A stretch of DNA of 64,000 bases from Sphaerisporangium siamense (GTDB taxonomy: Bacteria; Actinomycetota; Actinomycetes; Streptosporangiales; Streptosporangiaceae). Under the pieces are notes generated by a model. It saw only the letters and a program-made list of their open reading frames with translations. It had not been told where the DNA came from and made no database searches. Each line of letters starts with the position of its first letter. Positions within the stretch are counted from its first letter, which is position 1. The stretch is taken from positions 7,440,001-7,504,000 of the forward strand of contig NZ_JACHND010000001.1 in the NCBI RefSeq assembly GCF_014205275.1. The letters run 5' to 3'. Both the position numbers and the translations under genes were made by a program. Positions 19,826-29,800 of the stretch are shown here, in pieces.

Positions 19826-20476
19826 CTACTCGGCCGCCTGCCCGACCTTCGCTGCGAGCGCGGCGGCCAGGCGCTCGGTCCGCGCCGGGTCCAGCTTGGC
19901 CAGGCCCGTGTGCACGAGCGAGATCAGGACGCCGCCCGAACGCACCACGACCAGGTGCATCTCGTACGGGTAGCCGCCGACCCTGCCCTTGTAGCGTCGC
20001 GCCTCCACACCGTCGCCGAGGGCGCGCATGGGCAGCGGCGAGCCGACCAGCCGGTCGCCGGCCCCCGCCGTCCGGACCGAGGCCACCCGGCAGTCGCGCA
20101 TCAGTCCGCCGACGTTCCGCAGCGCGTCGCGGGCGCCGCCCGGGGCGTACGACGACAGGACGACGCCGGCGGTCTCGCCGAGCAGGTCCCCGCGGAACGT
20201 CACCGCCTCCGCCTCGCCCCGCCCGTCCTCGTGCCTGCCCTCGGCCAGGTCGAACAGCTTGCCGCACTGTTCGCTCGCCGGGCGGAACGGGCGCTGCCAC
20301 GCGGCGGCGGCGCGGTCGGTGAAGCCGTACGAGGGGTCGTCCACCGCGTTCAGCGCCTGGCGTGCCCGCGACATCTCCTCGCGGGCCCGGTATCCGCCGA
20401 AGAGGCCGCCCGGCCCGCACGCCGCGGTCGCTCCGGCGATCAGGGCGCAGGCCAGGAGCACGCCGGTGCCGCGCAT
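19826..20476 (-). CDS. Putative lipoprotein of unknown function
   Basis: A 216-residue predicted lipoprotein. The N-terminus MRGTGVLLACALIAGATAAC is a signal sequence ending in a lipobox-like TAAC, giving lipid attachment at C20. The mature part is mixed alpha/beta without a recognised domain; it contains two later cysteines (QCGKL and RDCRV) that could pair. ATG 20476 follows GGGGGTGGACG. It lies 4 bp before the deaminase-like gene on the same strand and may form an operon with it and era. It also borders the ESX locus, diverging from mycP, but nothing ties it functionally to secretion. Confidence 0.75.
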   Translation of the reverse strand: MRGTGVLLACALIAGATAACGPGGLFGGYRAREEMSRARQALNAVDDPSYGFTDRAAAAWQRPFRPASEQCGKLFDLAEGRHEDGRGEAEAVTFRGDLLGETAGVVLSSYAPGGARDALRNVGGLMRDCRVASVRTAGAGDRLVGSPLPMRALGDGVEARRYKGRVGGYPYEMHLVVVRSGGVLISLVHTGLAKLDPARTERLAAALAAKVGQAAE

Positions 20477-20718
20477 CGTCCACCCCCGATTCCCCGATAT
20501 CCCCCGCCTTGACCTGCGGGTTTTCTGCCCGATCACGCAAAGGCGCAATCTCCTGACAAGGCGTGAAGAAGGTGAGGGAACGGAGAACGGCTCGGCGGAG
20601 GACGGGAACAGGCGGACGCGAACCGGCACCGTATGATCCGATATTCGCCGAAATATGCGACGGCACAGTGACTAGGCTTCTCGCGCGCGCAACGAATGAG
20701 CAGGACGGGGCTGAGCGA

Positions 20719-21876
20719 ATGGCAGGACGGGGTGTCGTCGCCGTCGCGCTGGCGTTCGCGCTCGCCGCGGGCCCGAGCACGGCCGCGGCGGCCGCCGCCG
20801 AACCCCAGAGGTGTGCTCCCCCGCGCGGCGGCGTGGAGGTGGGCGAGTCCTGGGCGCAGCGGCGGCTGGCCTTCACCCGCGTCTGGCCGCTCACGCGCGG
20901 CGAGGGCGTGACGGTCGCGTTCGTGGACAGCGGGGTCGACACCCGTCACCCGCAGGTGCGGGTCGCCAAGTCCGTCGACCTGACCTCCACCGGCCCCCTG
21001 GACTGCGTCGGCCACGGGACGGCGGTGGCCGGGATCATCGGCGGCGCGGACATGAAGGACATCCCCTTCGCCGGCGTCGCGCCCAAGGCGCGGCTCATCT
21101 CGATCAAGCAGTCCAACGCCGAGAACGGGGACGTGGCGCTGCTCGCCGAGGGCATCCGCCGGGCCGCCGACCTCGGCGCCCAGGTGCTCAACATCTCCAT
21201 CCAGACCGGCGACCAGCCCGTCCTGAAGAGCGCCGTCGAGTACGCGCTCGCCGGCGACGTGGTGATCGTCGCCGCGGCCGGCAACATCCGCAAGGAGGAC
21301 GGCACGCCTGCCCCGTCCTACCCCGCCGCCTATGAGGGCGTGCTCGCGGTCGGGTCCGCCGGGCCGGACGGCAAGCGGACGGACTTCTCCAACGCGGCCA
21401 CCCCCGTCTCGGTCCTCGCGCCGGGGGCGGCGATCACCAGCACCTGGCCGGGCGGCGCCTACCGCCAGGACCTGGACGGCACCAGCTACGCCGCGCCGTA
21501 CGTCGCCGGGGTCGCCGCGCTGGTGCGGGCGCGCCATCCCGAGCTGGACAACGTCCGCGTGCGGCGGCGCATCGAGCTGACCGCGGACGGCGCGTCGGGC
21601 GCGGGCACCGGGGCCGGCATGGTGAACCCGCTGCTTGCGGTGTCGCAGATCCTCCCCTCGGAGGTCGTGGCCCTCGCGCCGGCGCGGCCCGCGCCGCTGC
21701 CGTCCGGGGTCGTCGCCCGGCCGAAGCCGCCGGACACCGAGACGATGACGCGGGCGGGCGGGATCGCGCTGGCCGCGCTGCTGGCCGCCGGGCTGGTGAC
21801 GGCGGTGAGCGTCGTGATCCCTTTGGGGCGGCGGCGCGGCTGGCGGCCGGGGCGTGCCGCCGTTCCCGGCGATTGA
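20719..21876 (+). CDS. mycP: Type VII secretion-associated serine protease (mycosin)
   Basis: A 385-residue membrane-anchored subtilisin-like protease that processes substrates and stabilises the ESX complex. A signal peptide (residues 1-27) is followed by the S8 catalytic triad: Asp in VTVAFVDSGVDTRHP, His in DCVGHGTAVAGIIGG and Ser in LDGTSYAAPYVAGVAAL. A C-terminal membrane helix (about residues 345-367) ends in a basic tail (GRRRGWRPGR). Length and layout match mycosins, and the early cysteine (QRCAPP) plus DC before GHG suggest the conserved disulfide. ATG 20719 is chosen as the start of the signal peptide; no strong ribosome site is visible. It is the left-hand gene of the ESX locus. 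Confidence 0.93.
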   Translation: MAGRGVVAVALAFALAAGPSTAAAAAAEPQRCAPPRGGVEVGESWAQRRLAFTRVWPLTRGEGVTVAFVDSGVDTRHPQVRVAKSVDLTSTGPLDCVGHGTAVAGIIGGADMKDIPFAGVAPKARLISIKQSNAENGDVALLAEGIRRAADLGAQVLNISIQTGDQPVLKSAVEYALAGDVVIVAAAGNIRKEDGTPAPSYPAAYEGVLAVGSAGPDGKRTDFSNAATPVSVLAPGAAITSTWPGGAYRQDLDGTSYAAPYVAGVAALVRARHPELDNVRVRRRIELTADGASGAGTGAGMVNPLLAVSQILPSEVVALAPARPAPLPSGVVARPKPPDTETMTRAGGIALAALLAAGLVTAVSVVIPLGRRRGWRPGRAAVPGD

Positions 21877-22028
21877 GGTTTGTCCGGGTTTGCAGGGATA
21901 AAGCGGGAAATAGCCGTTTCTGGTTACGCGGCGATTCTTCGCGCCTACCGCCCGCGTTCGCCGATGAATGAACTTCTTCCCCATTCATTCGGACATGATT
22001 CACGGAAACGTAACAAGTGATGCACGCG

Positions 22029-22043
22029 TGACAAATTATGTCA
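22029..22043. promoter_or_regulatory. Palindrome in AT-rich region upstream of pseudokinase gene
   Basis: TGACA-AATTA-TGTCA is a perfect inverted repeat 58 bp before the pseudokinase start, in a 224-bp gap (21877-22100) that is unusually AT-rich and also holds a near-palindrome around the repeated ATGAATGA/ATTCATTC (21963-22000). These look like operator or promoter elements; the binding protein is unknown. Confidence 0.4.
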
Positions 22044-22100
22044 TGTGGTTCGTGATCATGTGGTGTCATGATGCGCGATGGCGAGCCGTAGGGGAAGGCG

Positions 22101-24473
22101 ATGAGACGAATGCAGCCATTGCTTCCGGGGGATCCCGAGCGAATCGGCGAATACACACTTGTCGGACGCCTGGGCGAAAGCCCACGCGGAACCGCCTACC
22201 TAGCCCATCCAACCGCGGCAGGCGCCGCCTCCCCGCCCGGAGAGGAGCCCGCGCCCTCCTCCGAAGCGACCGCTGAGGCCGGCGCGCCCTCGCCGGGCGT
22301 TTCCGAGCCCGGCGGCGCCGAGACGGCCGGGGGGCGGTTCGTCGTCAAGCTGCTCCCCCGCCGGCCGGAGGCCGACGAGGAGGCCCGGTCCCGGGTCCTC
22401 GACGACCTGTCCGCCGCGCGGCGGGTGTCCAGCGCGTACGCGGTGCGCGCCGTCGACGCCGGATGGGTGGACGACCGCGCCTACGTCGTCCGCGAGTACG
22501 TCGAGGGCCGGTCGCTGCGCGAGGCCGTCGAGGCCGACGGCGCGCTGACCGGCGACGCGCTGGAGCGGATCGCCGTCGGCACGCTGACCGCGCTCACCGC
22601 CGTCCATCTGGCCGGCATCTCCCACCGCGGCCTCACCGCGGACAACGTCCTCCTCGGCGCGGACGGGCCGCGCGTCGCCGACTTCGGGCTCGGCGAGACC
22701 GGCTACCGCTCCCCCGAACAGGTGCGCGGCGAGCCGGCCGGCCCGGCGGCCGACGTCTTCGCGTGGGCGCGCGCCATGGTCTACGCCGCGACGGGCGCCG
22801 AGCCGTTCGCCGACGACCCGCGGGCCATCGCCACCACCGCCCCGGACCTCGGCGCGCTTCCCGCGCCGCTGCGCGACGTGGTCGGCGCCTGCCTGTCCAA
22901 GGCCCCCGCCAAGCGCCCGACGGCCCAGGGCGCGATGCTGTGGCTCCTCGGCGACGACAAGACCGCCTCGCCTCCGCCCGCGCTCCCCGCCGCCCCGCTG
23001 CCGGCTCCCGAGGCCGTCGTGCCCGGGCAGGTCGTCGTTCCGGGACCGGCCGTGGGAGGCCCGGTCATCTCCGGCAGCGTGGAACCCGTCGTCCCTGAGG
23101 CCGTCGTCCCCGAGGCGCCGGACGGGCCGGGGCGGGACGTCGCGGCGTCTCAGGCCGGGCCCGCAGCGGTGTGGGAGGTTCCCGCCCAGGCGCAGGCGCC
23201 CGCCGAGCAGGTCTGGAGCGCGCCCGCGCTGCCGTCCGAGCCCGGCGCCGCCGCTCCGCCGCGCACGCCCGCCGCCGGGGAGTCCGAGGCGCCCGCCGCC
23301 GCCCCGCGCAGGAAGGCGCACTTCCCGGTCGGTCTCGCGGCCGGTGTGGGCGTCGTCGTGGGGCTGGCCGGGCTCGGGCTCTGGGGCGCGGGACACTACT
23401 CGGCCACGCAGCAGATCGGCCGGGTCGCCGCCGAGGGCCAGGCGCCGGAGCCGGAGCCGTCCGACGGTCCGGTCGCCCCCGCCGAGGTCGGCGGCACGAC
23501 CGCGCCGCGCCCGAAGGTCACGGCGCCGTGGGCGACCTCGCCGGCCCCGCAGGACACCGGCGTCTACCCGATGGAGATCACGACGGCCACGCCGTCGGCC
23601 GTCGTGCCGACGCTGTCCCCCCCGCCGTTCACCCCGCCGCCCATCCCCACCCAGACGGGTTCGCCCACGCAGGGCTCGCCCACGCCGCGGGCGACGGTCA
23701 CGGTCACGCAGACCCCGACGCCCACGCCGACCCCGACGGTCGCCCCGTCCGGCGAGCCCTCTCCGAGCCCCTCCGGCCCGTCGCAGACGCCCGACCCCTC
23801 GGCGTCGCCCACCGGCTCTCCCACCGGGTCTCCGACGGGATCGCCCACCGGCTCGCCCAGCACCACGGCCGTCCCCAGCGCGACCGCGAGCCCCACCTCC
23901 TCCGGCACGGCGCGGCCGACCGCCTCCGGCCCGGTCTACCCCAGGCCCACGGCCTCCCGGAGCGTCACGCCGCCCCCGACCGTCACCCGTCCCCGGCTGA
24001 CCGTGACCCCGCGCCCCACCACGACCCGGCCCGCGCCCACCGTGACCAGGACCGTCACGCCGCGCCCGATCGTGACCGGCACCGTCGCGCCGCGGCCCAC
24101 CGGCGCGCCGCTGACCCGCACCACCCCGACGGCCACGACGCGGCCTCCCGCCGCCAACCCCTACACCCCGCAGCAGGTCTGCGGCGCCGGGTTCGCGGTC
24201 CAGCGTTCGACCGCCTTCAACGGCGGCGTCGTCCACCAGCTCCGTAACGCGTCGACGGGCGCGGTGTGCGTGGTGACGATGAAGACCGCGCGGCTCGGCA
24301 CCGCCTCGCCGGTGTCGGCGACCCTGGAGGTTCAGGGCGTGGGCGCCCGCACCGACAGCGGCTCCTACGCGTACTACGCCGGGCCGGTCATCATGCAGGC
24401 CAAGGGCAAGTGTGTCCGCTTCTCCGGCACCACCGGCGACGGCTCGGGCGCCGCGCCGCTCGCCTGCGGGTAG
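22101..24473 (+). CDS. Membrane-anchored serine/threonine pseudokinase in ESX locus
   Basis: A 790-residue protein with a kinase-like domain (residues 15-290), one membrane helix (about 414-434), a long Pro/Thr/Ser-rich external stalk (440-690) and a C-terminal external domain with three cysteines. The kinase fold is visible: a P-loop-like GRLGESPRGTAYLA, K83 (FVVKLL), N182 and D194-F-G. However, the catalytic HRD is H175-R-G177, the activation segment from DFG to SPE is only 13 residues, and about 35 extra Ala/Pro-rich residues separate the P-loop from K83. Phosphotransfer is therefore unlikely. The topology resembles PknB-type sensor kinases, so it may bind ATP or a partner and relay an external signal. 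It begins an ESX-locus run of plus-strand genes and is followed 12 bp later by the SseB-domain gene. Confidence 0.8.
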   Translation: MRRMQPLLPGDPERIGEYTLVGRLGESPRGTAYLAHPTAAGAASPPGEEPAPSSEATAEAGAPSPGVSEPGGAETAGGRFVVKLLPRRPEADEEARSRVLDDLSAARRVSSAYAVRAVDAGWVDDRAYVVREYVEGRSLREAVEADGALTGDALERIAVGTLTALTAVHLAGISHRGLTADNVLLGADGPRVADFGLGETGYRSPEQVRGEPAGPAADVFAWARAMVYAATGAEPFADDPRAIATTAPDLGALPAPLRDVVGACLSKAPAKRPTAQGAMLWLLGDDKTASPPPALPAAPLPAPEAVVPGQVVVPGPAVGGPVISGSVEPVVPEAVVPEAPDGPGRDVAASQAGPAAVWEVPAQAQAPAEQVWSAPALPSEPGAAAPPRTPAAGESEAPAAAPRRKAHFPVGLAAGVGVVVGLAGLGLWGAGHYSATQQIGRVAAEGQAPEPEPSDGPVAPAEVGGTTAPRPKVTAPWATSPAPQDTGVYPMEITTATPSAVVPTLSPPPFTPPPIPTQTGSPTQGSPTPRATVTVTQTPTPTPTPTVAPSGEPSPSPSGPSQTPDPSASPTGSPTGSPTGSPTGSPSTTAVPSATASPTSSGTARPTASGPVYPRPTASRSVTPPPTVTRPRLTVTPRPTTTRPAPTVTRTVTPRPIVTGTVAPRPTGAPLTRTTPTATTRPPAANPYTPQQVCGAGFAVQRSTAFNGGVVHQLRNASTGAVCVVTMKTARLGTASPVSATLEVQGVGARTDSGSYAYYAGPVIMQAKGKCVRFSGTTGDGSGAAPLACG

Positions 24474-24485
24474 GCGTCCCGCGCC

Positions 24486-25847
24486 ATGGCGGACTGGCGG
24501 CCCGAGGGGGCGTTCGAGGAGGCGCTCGGCGCCGCGTACGCCGCGGGCGACCTGGCCGCGTGCCTGGCCCTGCTGCGCGAGGCCGAGCTCGCGCTCCCGA
24601 TCGGGCCGGGCGCGGCGGCGGGGCACGAGCCGGTCGCCTGGCCCACGGTGACCGGCGAGGCGCGCACGTGGATCGTCGCCTGCACCTCCGCCGGGGCCGT
24701 ACGGGCGGTCGCCGGCGACGCCACCCGGAGCTTCCGCGTCGTCTCCCTGCCCGAGCTGGCCGCGGGATGGCCGGACGCGCGCTGGGGGCTGGCCGTCAAT
24801 CCCGGGCTGGCCGTGAGCCTCTACCTGGAGCCGGGGACGGTCGCGCGGCTGGCCGCGCCGTCGCCGTCCGAGGACCGCCGCGCCGTGCCGGAGTCCGGCC
24901 CGCCGATCATGCAGAAGGCGCTGGGAGCGGCCGGCCTGCGCGATCTGCTGACGGCCGGCGTGTCCCGGGTCTCGGGGTACTGCCACCAGGCGGTGGACGT
25001 GGCGCACATCGCGACCCCCGCCGTGCTGGCGGACGCGCTCGGCGCCGAGGGGACGGCCGGCGCGGACGGCTCGGTGAACCTGCTGCGGTGGCGCGCGGCC
25101 GGGCTGAACCTGTACCGGCCCCCGTACGGCGGCGCCGACGAGGAGTCCATGGCCGCCGTGGCGGGCTGGGTGATCGAGGAGCCACCGTTCACCGGCATGG
25201 GGTACGCCCCGAACGTCGATCAGGTGATCCGCGAGTACAAGATCAGCGGGGTCGGGCTGCCGCACGGCGCGGAGGTGTGGGAGCTGACGGCGTCCGGCGT
25301 CGAGCACCGGCGGGCCGTGTTCGACGGGGACCTGGGGCGGTGGCTGCTGGTCCACGTCGTCCCCGCCGGCTCTCCGCCCCCTGGCACGGATGAGCAGCAC
25401 GGCACGGAGCCCCCGGTCCCCGATCTCGCCCCCGCGGAGCCGTCCCAGGACGCGCCGGCGGCGTGGCATTCGTACCGCGCCCGCCTGGGCGGCGTGGAGT
25501 ACGAGGCGAGCCCCGAGCCGCGCGCGGACCGGCTGTGGATGCGTCTGAGGAGCGACCGGCCCGCGGCGGGCTTCGTCCAGGTCTCCCCGCGACGGTTCGT
25601 GCGCCCGGTGCCCGCGGAGGAGTGCGAGGCGGTGCGCTTCGTGACGACGGTCGCCGAGTGGCGCGGCGCCCCGTGCCAGGTGCACGGCGAGCACGATGGT
25701 GAGCTGCTGCTGGAGTACACGGGCGGCCTGCTGCCGGTCGCGCGGCGGCTCGGGCTGGAGCGGGTCGAGCGGGGCGTCCACCGGAGGTGGGTTCCCCGGG
25801 ACGAGGCAGGCGACCTGCGGGACCAGGCCGTCGACCTCGATTTCTGA
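24486..25847 (+). CDS. SseB-like domain protein, ESX-associated
   Basis: A 453-residue cytoplasmic protein with no signal or membrane helix. The N-terminal 120 residues (EEALGAAYAAGDLAACLALLREAELALPIG...WGLAVNPGLAVSLYLEPG) match the SseB N-terminal domain pattern common beside actinobacterial type VII genes. The middle (140-290) and a C-terminal domain (about 330-453, beginning WHSYRARLGGVEYEASP) are not recognised; a Pro-rich linker separates them. ATG 24486 starts 12 bp after the pseudokinase stop, implying an operon. The role is unknown; a chaperone or regulatory part in effector export is an inference from position. Confidence 0.7.
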   Translation: MADWRPEGAFEEALGAAYAAGDLAACLALLREAELALPIGPGAAAGHEPVAWPTVTGEARTWIVACTSAGAVRAVAGDATRSFRVVSLPELAAGWPDARWGLAVNPGLAVSLYLEPGTVARLAAPSPSEDRRAVPESGPPIMQKALGAAGLRDLLTAGVSRVSGYCHQAVDVAHIATPAVLADALGAEGTAGADGSVNLLRWRAAGLNLYRPPYGGADEESMAAVAGWVIEEPPFTGMGYAPNVDQVIREYKISGVGLPHGAEVWELTASGVEHRRAVFDGDLGRWLLVHVVPAGSPPPGTDEQHGTEPPVPDLAPAEPSQDAPAAWHSYRARLGGVEYEASPEPRADRLWMRLRSDRPAAGFVQVSPRRFVRPVPAEECEAVRFVTTVAEWRGAPCQVHGEHDGELLLEYTGGLLPVARRLGLERVERGVHRRWVPRDEAGDLRDQAVDLDF

Positions 25848-26029
25848 CCACGGCGTGCCGCACGCGACGAACCGGGCGATTCACCTGCTTGTGACCATCT
25901 TGCTTGCCCGCCATGAACGACGGATGCCACACTGATCACTCAAGTACGACTGTTTCCCTGAAGTTGGACCATGGTCGTGGCGCGGTTCAGCGCCGCGACC
26001 CTCGTGGGCAGGTACTCGGGGGAGGGTAC

Positions 26030-26434
26030 GTGGAGCCTTTCGGGCGTCCGGACGCGGCCGAACTGCGCGCCTACGCCGACGAACTGCGGGCGACGTTCAC
26101 ACGCCTGCACGAGGAGGCGCCCGCGCTGCACGAGAAGGCGCGCGCCGTCCAGGTCACGGAGAAGTCCCGGGACGGCCTGATCTCCGCGACCGTCGGCCCG
26201 CGGGGAGACCTCATCCGGCTCGACATCGACCCCCGCGTCTACCGGCGGCCGGACTCACGGGAACTGGCCGACTCGATCACCGAGACCGTCCACCGGGCCG
26301 CCGAGAAGGCCCGGGCGAAGGTCGTCGAGCTGTTCGAGCCGCTCATCCCGGCGGACCAGATGGCGGCGCACCTCGACGGGGACCTCGAACGCGTGCTGGA
26401 CCAGATGGCCGGCCGGATGCTCGGGAAGGGGTGA
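26030..26434 (+). CDS. YbaB/EbfC family protein, ESX-associated
   Basis: A 134-residue protein resembling the YbaB/EbfC nucleoid-associated fold: a long first helix, then VGPRGDLIRLDIDPRVYRRPDSRELADSITETVHRAAEKA, the strand-strand-helix unit. GTG 26030 is chosen because GGAGG lies 5 bases upstream; the frame continues upstream without a good start. It is followed 6 bp later by a WXG100-like gene and then the giant protein gene, so it is likely the first gene of that operon. YbaB-like proteins are frequent in ESX-type loci of actinobacteria; a DNA-binding or chaperone role is not established. Confidence 0.75.
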   Translation: MEPFGRPDAAELRAYADELRATFTRLHEEAPALHEKARAVQVTEKSRDGLISATVGPRGDLIRLDIDPRVYRRPDSRELADSITETVHRAAEKARAKVVELFEPLIPADQMAAHLDGDLERVLDQMAGRMLGKG

Positions 26435-26440
26435 CCCGCC

Positions 26441-26764
26441 ATGTCCGAACATGTCGACATCCACGCGCCGGCGGCGCACAGGGGGCTCACGCAGTGGGAC
26501 ACCGCGACGAGGGGACTCGCGGCGGTCTGGAAGGACGGGACCGCACGCATCAAGCGGCTCACCGAGGCGGCGCCGTGGGGCGGCGACTCGGCCGGGGCGG
26601 CGTTCCTGGCCGCGTACCAGAAGGACGGCGGCACGGAACGCATGATCACCGAGGGCGACAAGGTCATCAAGGGCGTGGACGAGCTCGGCGGCAAGGTGCG
26701 CCTCGCCGTCACCAGGACCCGCGGGACCGACGCCGGACAGGCCAGGACCATACAGAGCATCTGA
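26441..26764 (+). CDS. WXG100-like protein upstream of giant effector
   Basis: A 107-residue helical protein with a central APWGGDSAGAAFLAAYQKDG turn, matching the WXG100 helix-turn-helix hairpin (W-G-G here). It lacks a clear YxxxD/E export motif at its C-terminus, so it may be exported as a partner of another protein. ATG 26441 has GGGAAGGGG upstream. It lies 6 bp after the YbaB-like gene and 57 bp before the giant protein gene, so it is the natural candidate for that protein's secretion partner. Confidence 0.75.
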   Translation: MSEHVDIHAPAAHRGLTQWDTATRGLAAVWKDGTARIKRLTEAAPWGGDSAGAAFLAAYQKDGGTERMITEGDKVIKGVDELGGKVRLAVTRTRGTDAGQARTIQSI

Positions 26765-26821
26765 CGGTGGCGTCCGCGCGCTCCTGCCGCGCCCCGGCGG
26801 TGGCGAACGGGGTGCGGTGAC

Positions 26822-29800
26822 GTGACGATCGACGTGAATCCGAACACCTCGCCCGGCGGATCGACCGCCGGCGGGGGAAGCTCCACCACCGACATCACGC
26901 CCGCGTGGGGCGAGAGCCTCCCCGGCTGGGTGGACACGCTCATCGCGCTGATCGTCTCCGGGCAGAGCTGGCCGGAGGCCAGCGAGCGCCTGCTGTGGGA
27001 GCTCGCCAAGGAGCACCAGGCGCTCGGCGAAAGCCTCTACGGGGCCGTCGAGCCCGGCGTCACCGCGGTCAGGACCGTCCTCAGCGGGTGGGACGTCCCC
27101 GCGACACCGGGCTTCGTCACCGAGGCCGACCGGCTGTTCGCCGAACGGACCGGCGTGGCCGGGCTCGGGGTCCAGAACCTCACCAAGGCGTTACAGGCCG
27201 ACAACTTCGCACGCGAGACGCAGTACTCGAAGATCTCCATCAATGTCGCGTTCTGGGTGGCGGTGACCGCCGCGTTCATCGCCCTGGTCTCGGCGTTCTT
27301 CACCGCGGGCGCGAGCACCCCGATGATCGGGCCCATCGCCGCCTCCGCCCGCGCCACCATCGGGCGCATCCTGCAAAGGCTCGCCGCCGTCGCCGGACGC
27401 GACTTCGGCTCCACCATGGTGACCCGGCTCGCCGCGACGAGGGCCGCCCAGGCCGGCGGCGCCGGCCTGTTCCGTACGGCGCTGAGCGGCCACCTCGGCA
27501 GGGAGATCATCGAAGAGGTCGGCGAGGAGGTGTTCATCGACGCGTGGACCCAGCGGGAGCAGATGAAGCTGGGGACGCGCGACGACTGGGACTGGAAGAA
27601 GACCGCGGCCTCGGCGGTCGGCGGGGCCGGAGGCGCGGTCATCGGCATGAAGGCCGCCGGGCCGATGTCCCGGTTCGGCGACCGGATCCCGCTGCTCAGG
27701 GCCCTGAACAACGCGGGGGCAGGGCCGGGCGTCGCCAACGCCTTCGCGCGGTACCCGGGGCGGGCCATCCAGACCGGGCTCAACAACATGGCCGCGTCAC
27801 CGGGCGGCAGCATCCTGGCCAACGGGCTGGTCTACGGCCAGTGGGAGCTGCCCAACGCGGAATCCCTGCTGGGCGCCGCCATGGGCGGTGCGGGCCGCAC
27901 CAACACGATCAGCCCCTTCAGCCCCGACGTCCTCAGCGCCGTGACCCACCCGTACACCACCCTCTCCACGGCCACCGCCACGGTCGCCGCGAACGACGCC
28001 GCCGCCGCCGCGGACCCCGCTGCCGCCACCGCAACGGCGGGCGTGAACACCACTTCCGCCGCCGACCCCGCTGCCGCCGCTCAGGCCCAGCAGTCCTACC
28101 AAGACCCCCGCGACGGCAGCCATCCCGGCATCCCGTCCGCGCAGCCCGCCCAGTCCGTCCCTTCGTCGGACCCCTCGCGCTCCCAGAACCCGTCCGTGCC
28201 GACGGGATCCCCCAACGCATCGCAACCCGCTGGATCCCAGCACACCTCCACCCCAAGGGGATCCACCGGACCGCTGCCGCTCTCCCAGCCCACCGGCTCC
28301 GGAGGAACAACGGCCGGCCTCGGGGAAACGACCACGACCTCCCCAGCCCCTCACGACCCGCCCCGCTCCTCCATCTCCACGCCGCCCCCTACGGCGGCCA
28401 ACCCCGGCGCACCTCCCAACGCGAACCCCACGACCCCCGACTCCGGTGCCACGAGCACGAACAACGCCCCCGGCGCGACGACCACGACCGGTGCAAACGG
28501 CGCGACGGGCCCCGCCACCACAAGCACCACGGGAGCAACCGGCTCAGGGACGAACAGCACGGGTCCGAACAGCACAGGACCCGCCGGCACAGGTCCGAAC
28601 AGCCCAGAGCCGAGCACGGGAACAAGCGCCACGGGCACGAGCAGCACGGGTACTACGTCGATGTCGCCCGCCCCGGCGAACGCCGACTCATCCCACAACC
28701 CGTCGAGCAACGCGTCGCCCGGTCCGGGCGCGACCACCCCGACCCTGACGCCTCACACCGTCCCGACCACCTCCCAGCCGCACCCGATCGTGACCGGCGC
28801 GCTTCCGGCGGCTTCGGTACCGGCTCCGGCGAACTCAGGCCCGGCGCAGGTCTCCGGCCCGGACACACGGGCCGGGGCGGACACGCGGGCCGGGGCGGCG
28901 TTGGTCCGGGTGGTTCGTGTCACGGCTCCGGACGCGCTGCCGTTGCAGGACGGCGGCCTGCGGCTCAGCGCGCACGACGGCACGACCGTCCATCTGCCCG
29001 GGGAGCGCCTCACCGCGATCCACGAGCACCTGACGGTACGCGCGGGCGACGGCGCGACGTCCCCGCGCCTGGAGGCGGAGGCCGCCGCGCTGCTCGGCAT
29101 GGAACTCGCCCGCCTCAGCGGCCGGCCTCCGGTCGAGGGAGCCCTCAACACCCTCGCCCAGATATCCGAGGGATCACCCGATCACAGTGATGCCGTCGTC
29201 GCGGTGACCCGTGAAGTGCTGGCCGACAACACGACAAGCCGGCCCAATGATCGCCTCACCCCCGCGGCAACCCACCTTCTCACCCTGTCCGCCGCATCCC
29301 CGGCACCCGCCCTCTCCGCCCCCGCCCCCGACCACGTTCTGTCGCTGAGTCCTGAAGCTTTGGGCAGGAGGGCCGGGGCGATCGTCCAGGAGGCCGACGC
29401 CCTCCCCCTGGCCCTGCGCCTCGACGCCGTGTCGCCGACGGGCAAGCCTCCAACGGGTGGCGAAGATCCGAGCCTTGTCTCGACCAATGCCTCCCAGCCT
29501 TCCGGCACGGAGGGTGGGACGGTGCCCGCGCGGCCCATCCGGCGGACGGCCTTCGTCGCCGACGGTCGTCCCGCCCGCGTCGCGGACCTCGACGTGGACG
29601 AGACCCGCGCCGCCACGGCCGACCTGCGGGCCACCGATCTGGGACGAGGAGTCAGGGACATCACCTGGCCGCCCGAAAGCGCGACGCTTCGGGTGGAGAC
29701 CGTGGACCACGGCGTTCAGCACTTCACCTCACGCGTTCGGAACGTGCCCCGCGGACGGCTGGCACGGACCGAGTTGCACACCGGGACCGCCGACGACCCG

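Noticed and set aside
22200-25781. Very long open frame on the minus strand opposite the pseudokinase and SseB genes
   Set aside because: It is an antisense frame kept open by high third-position GC; the translation is Arg/Gly/Pro-rich without domains and the plus strand has recognised proteins.
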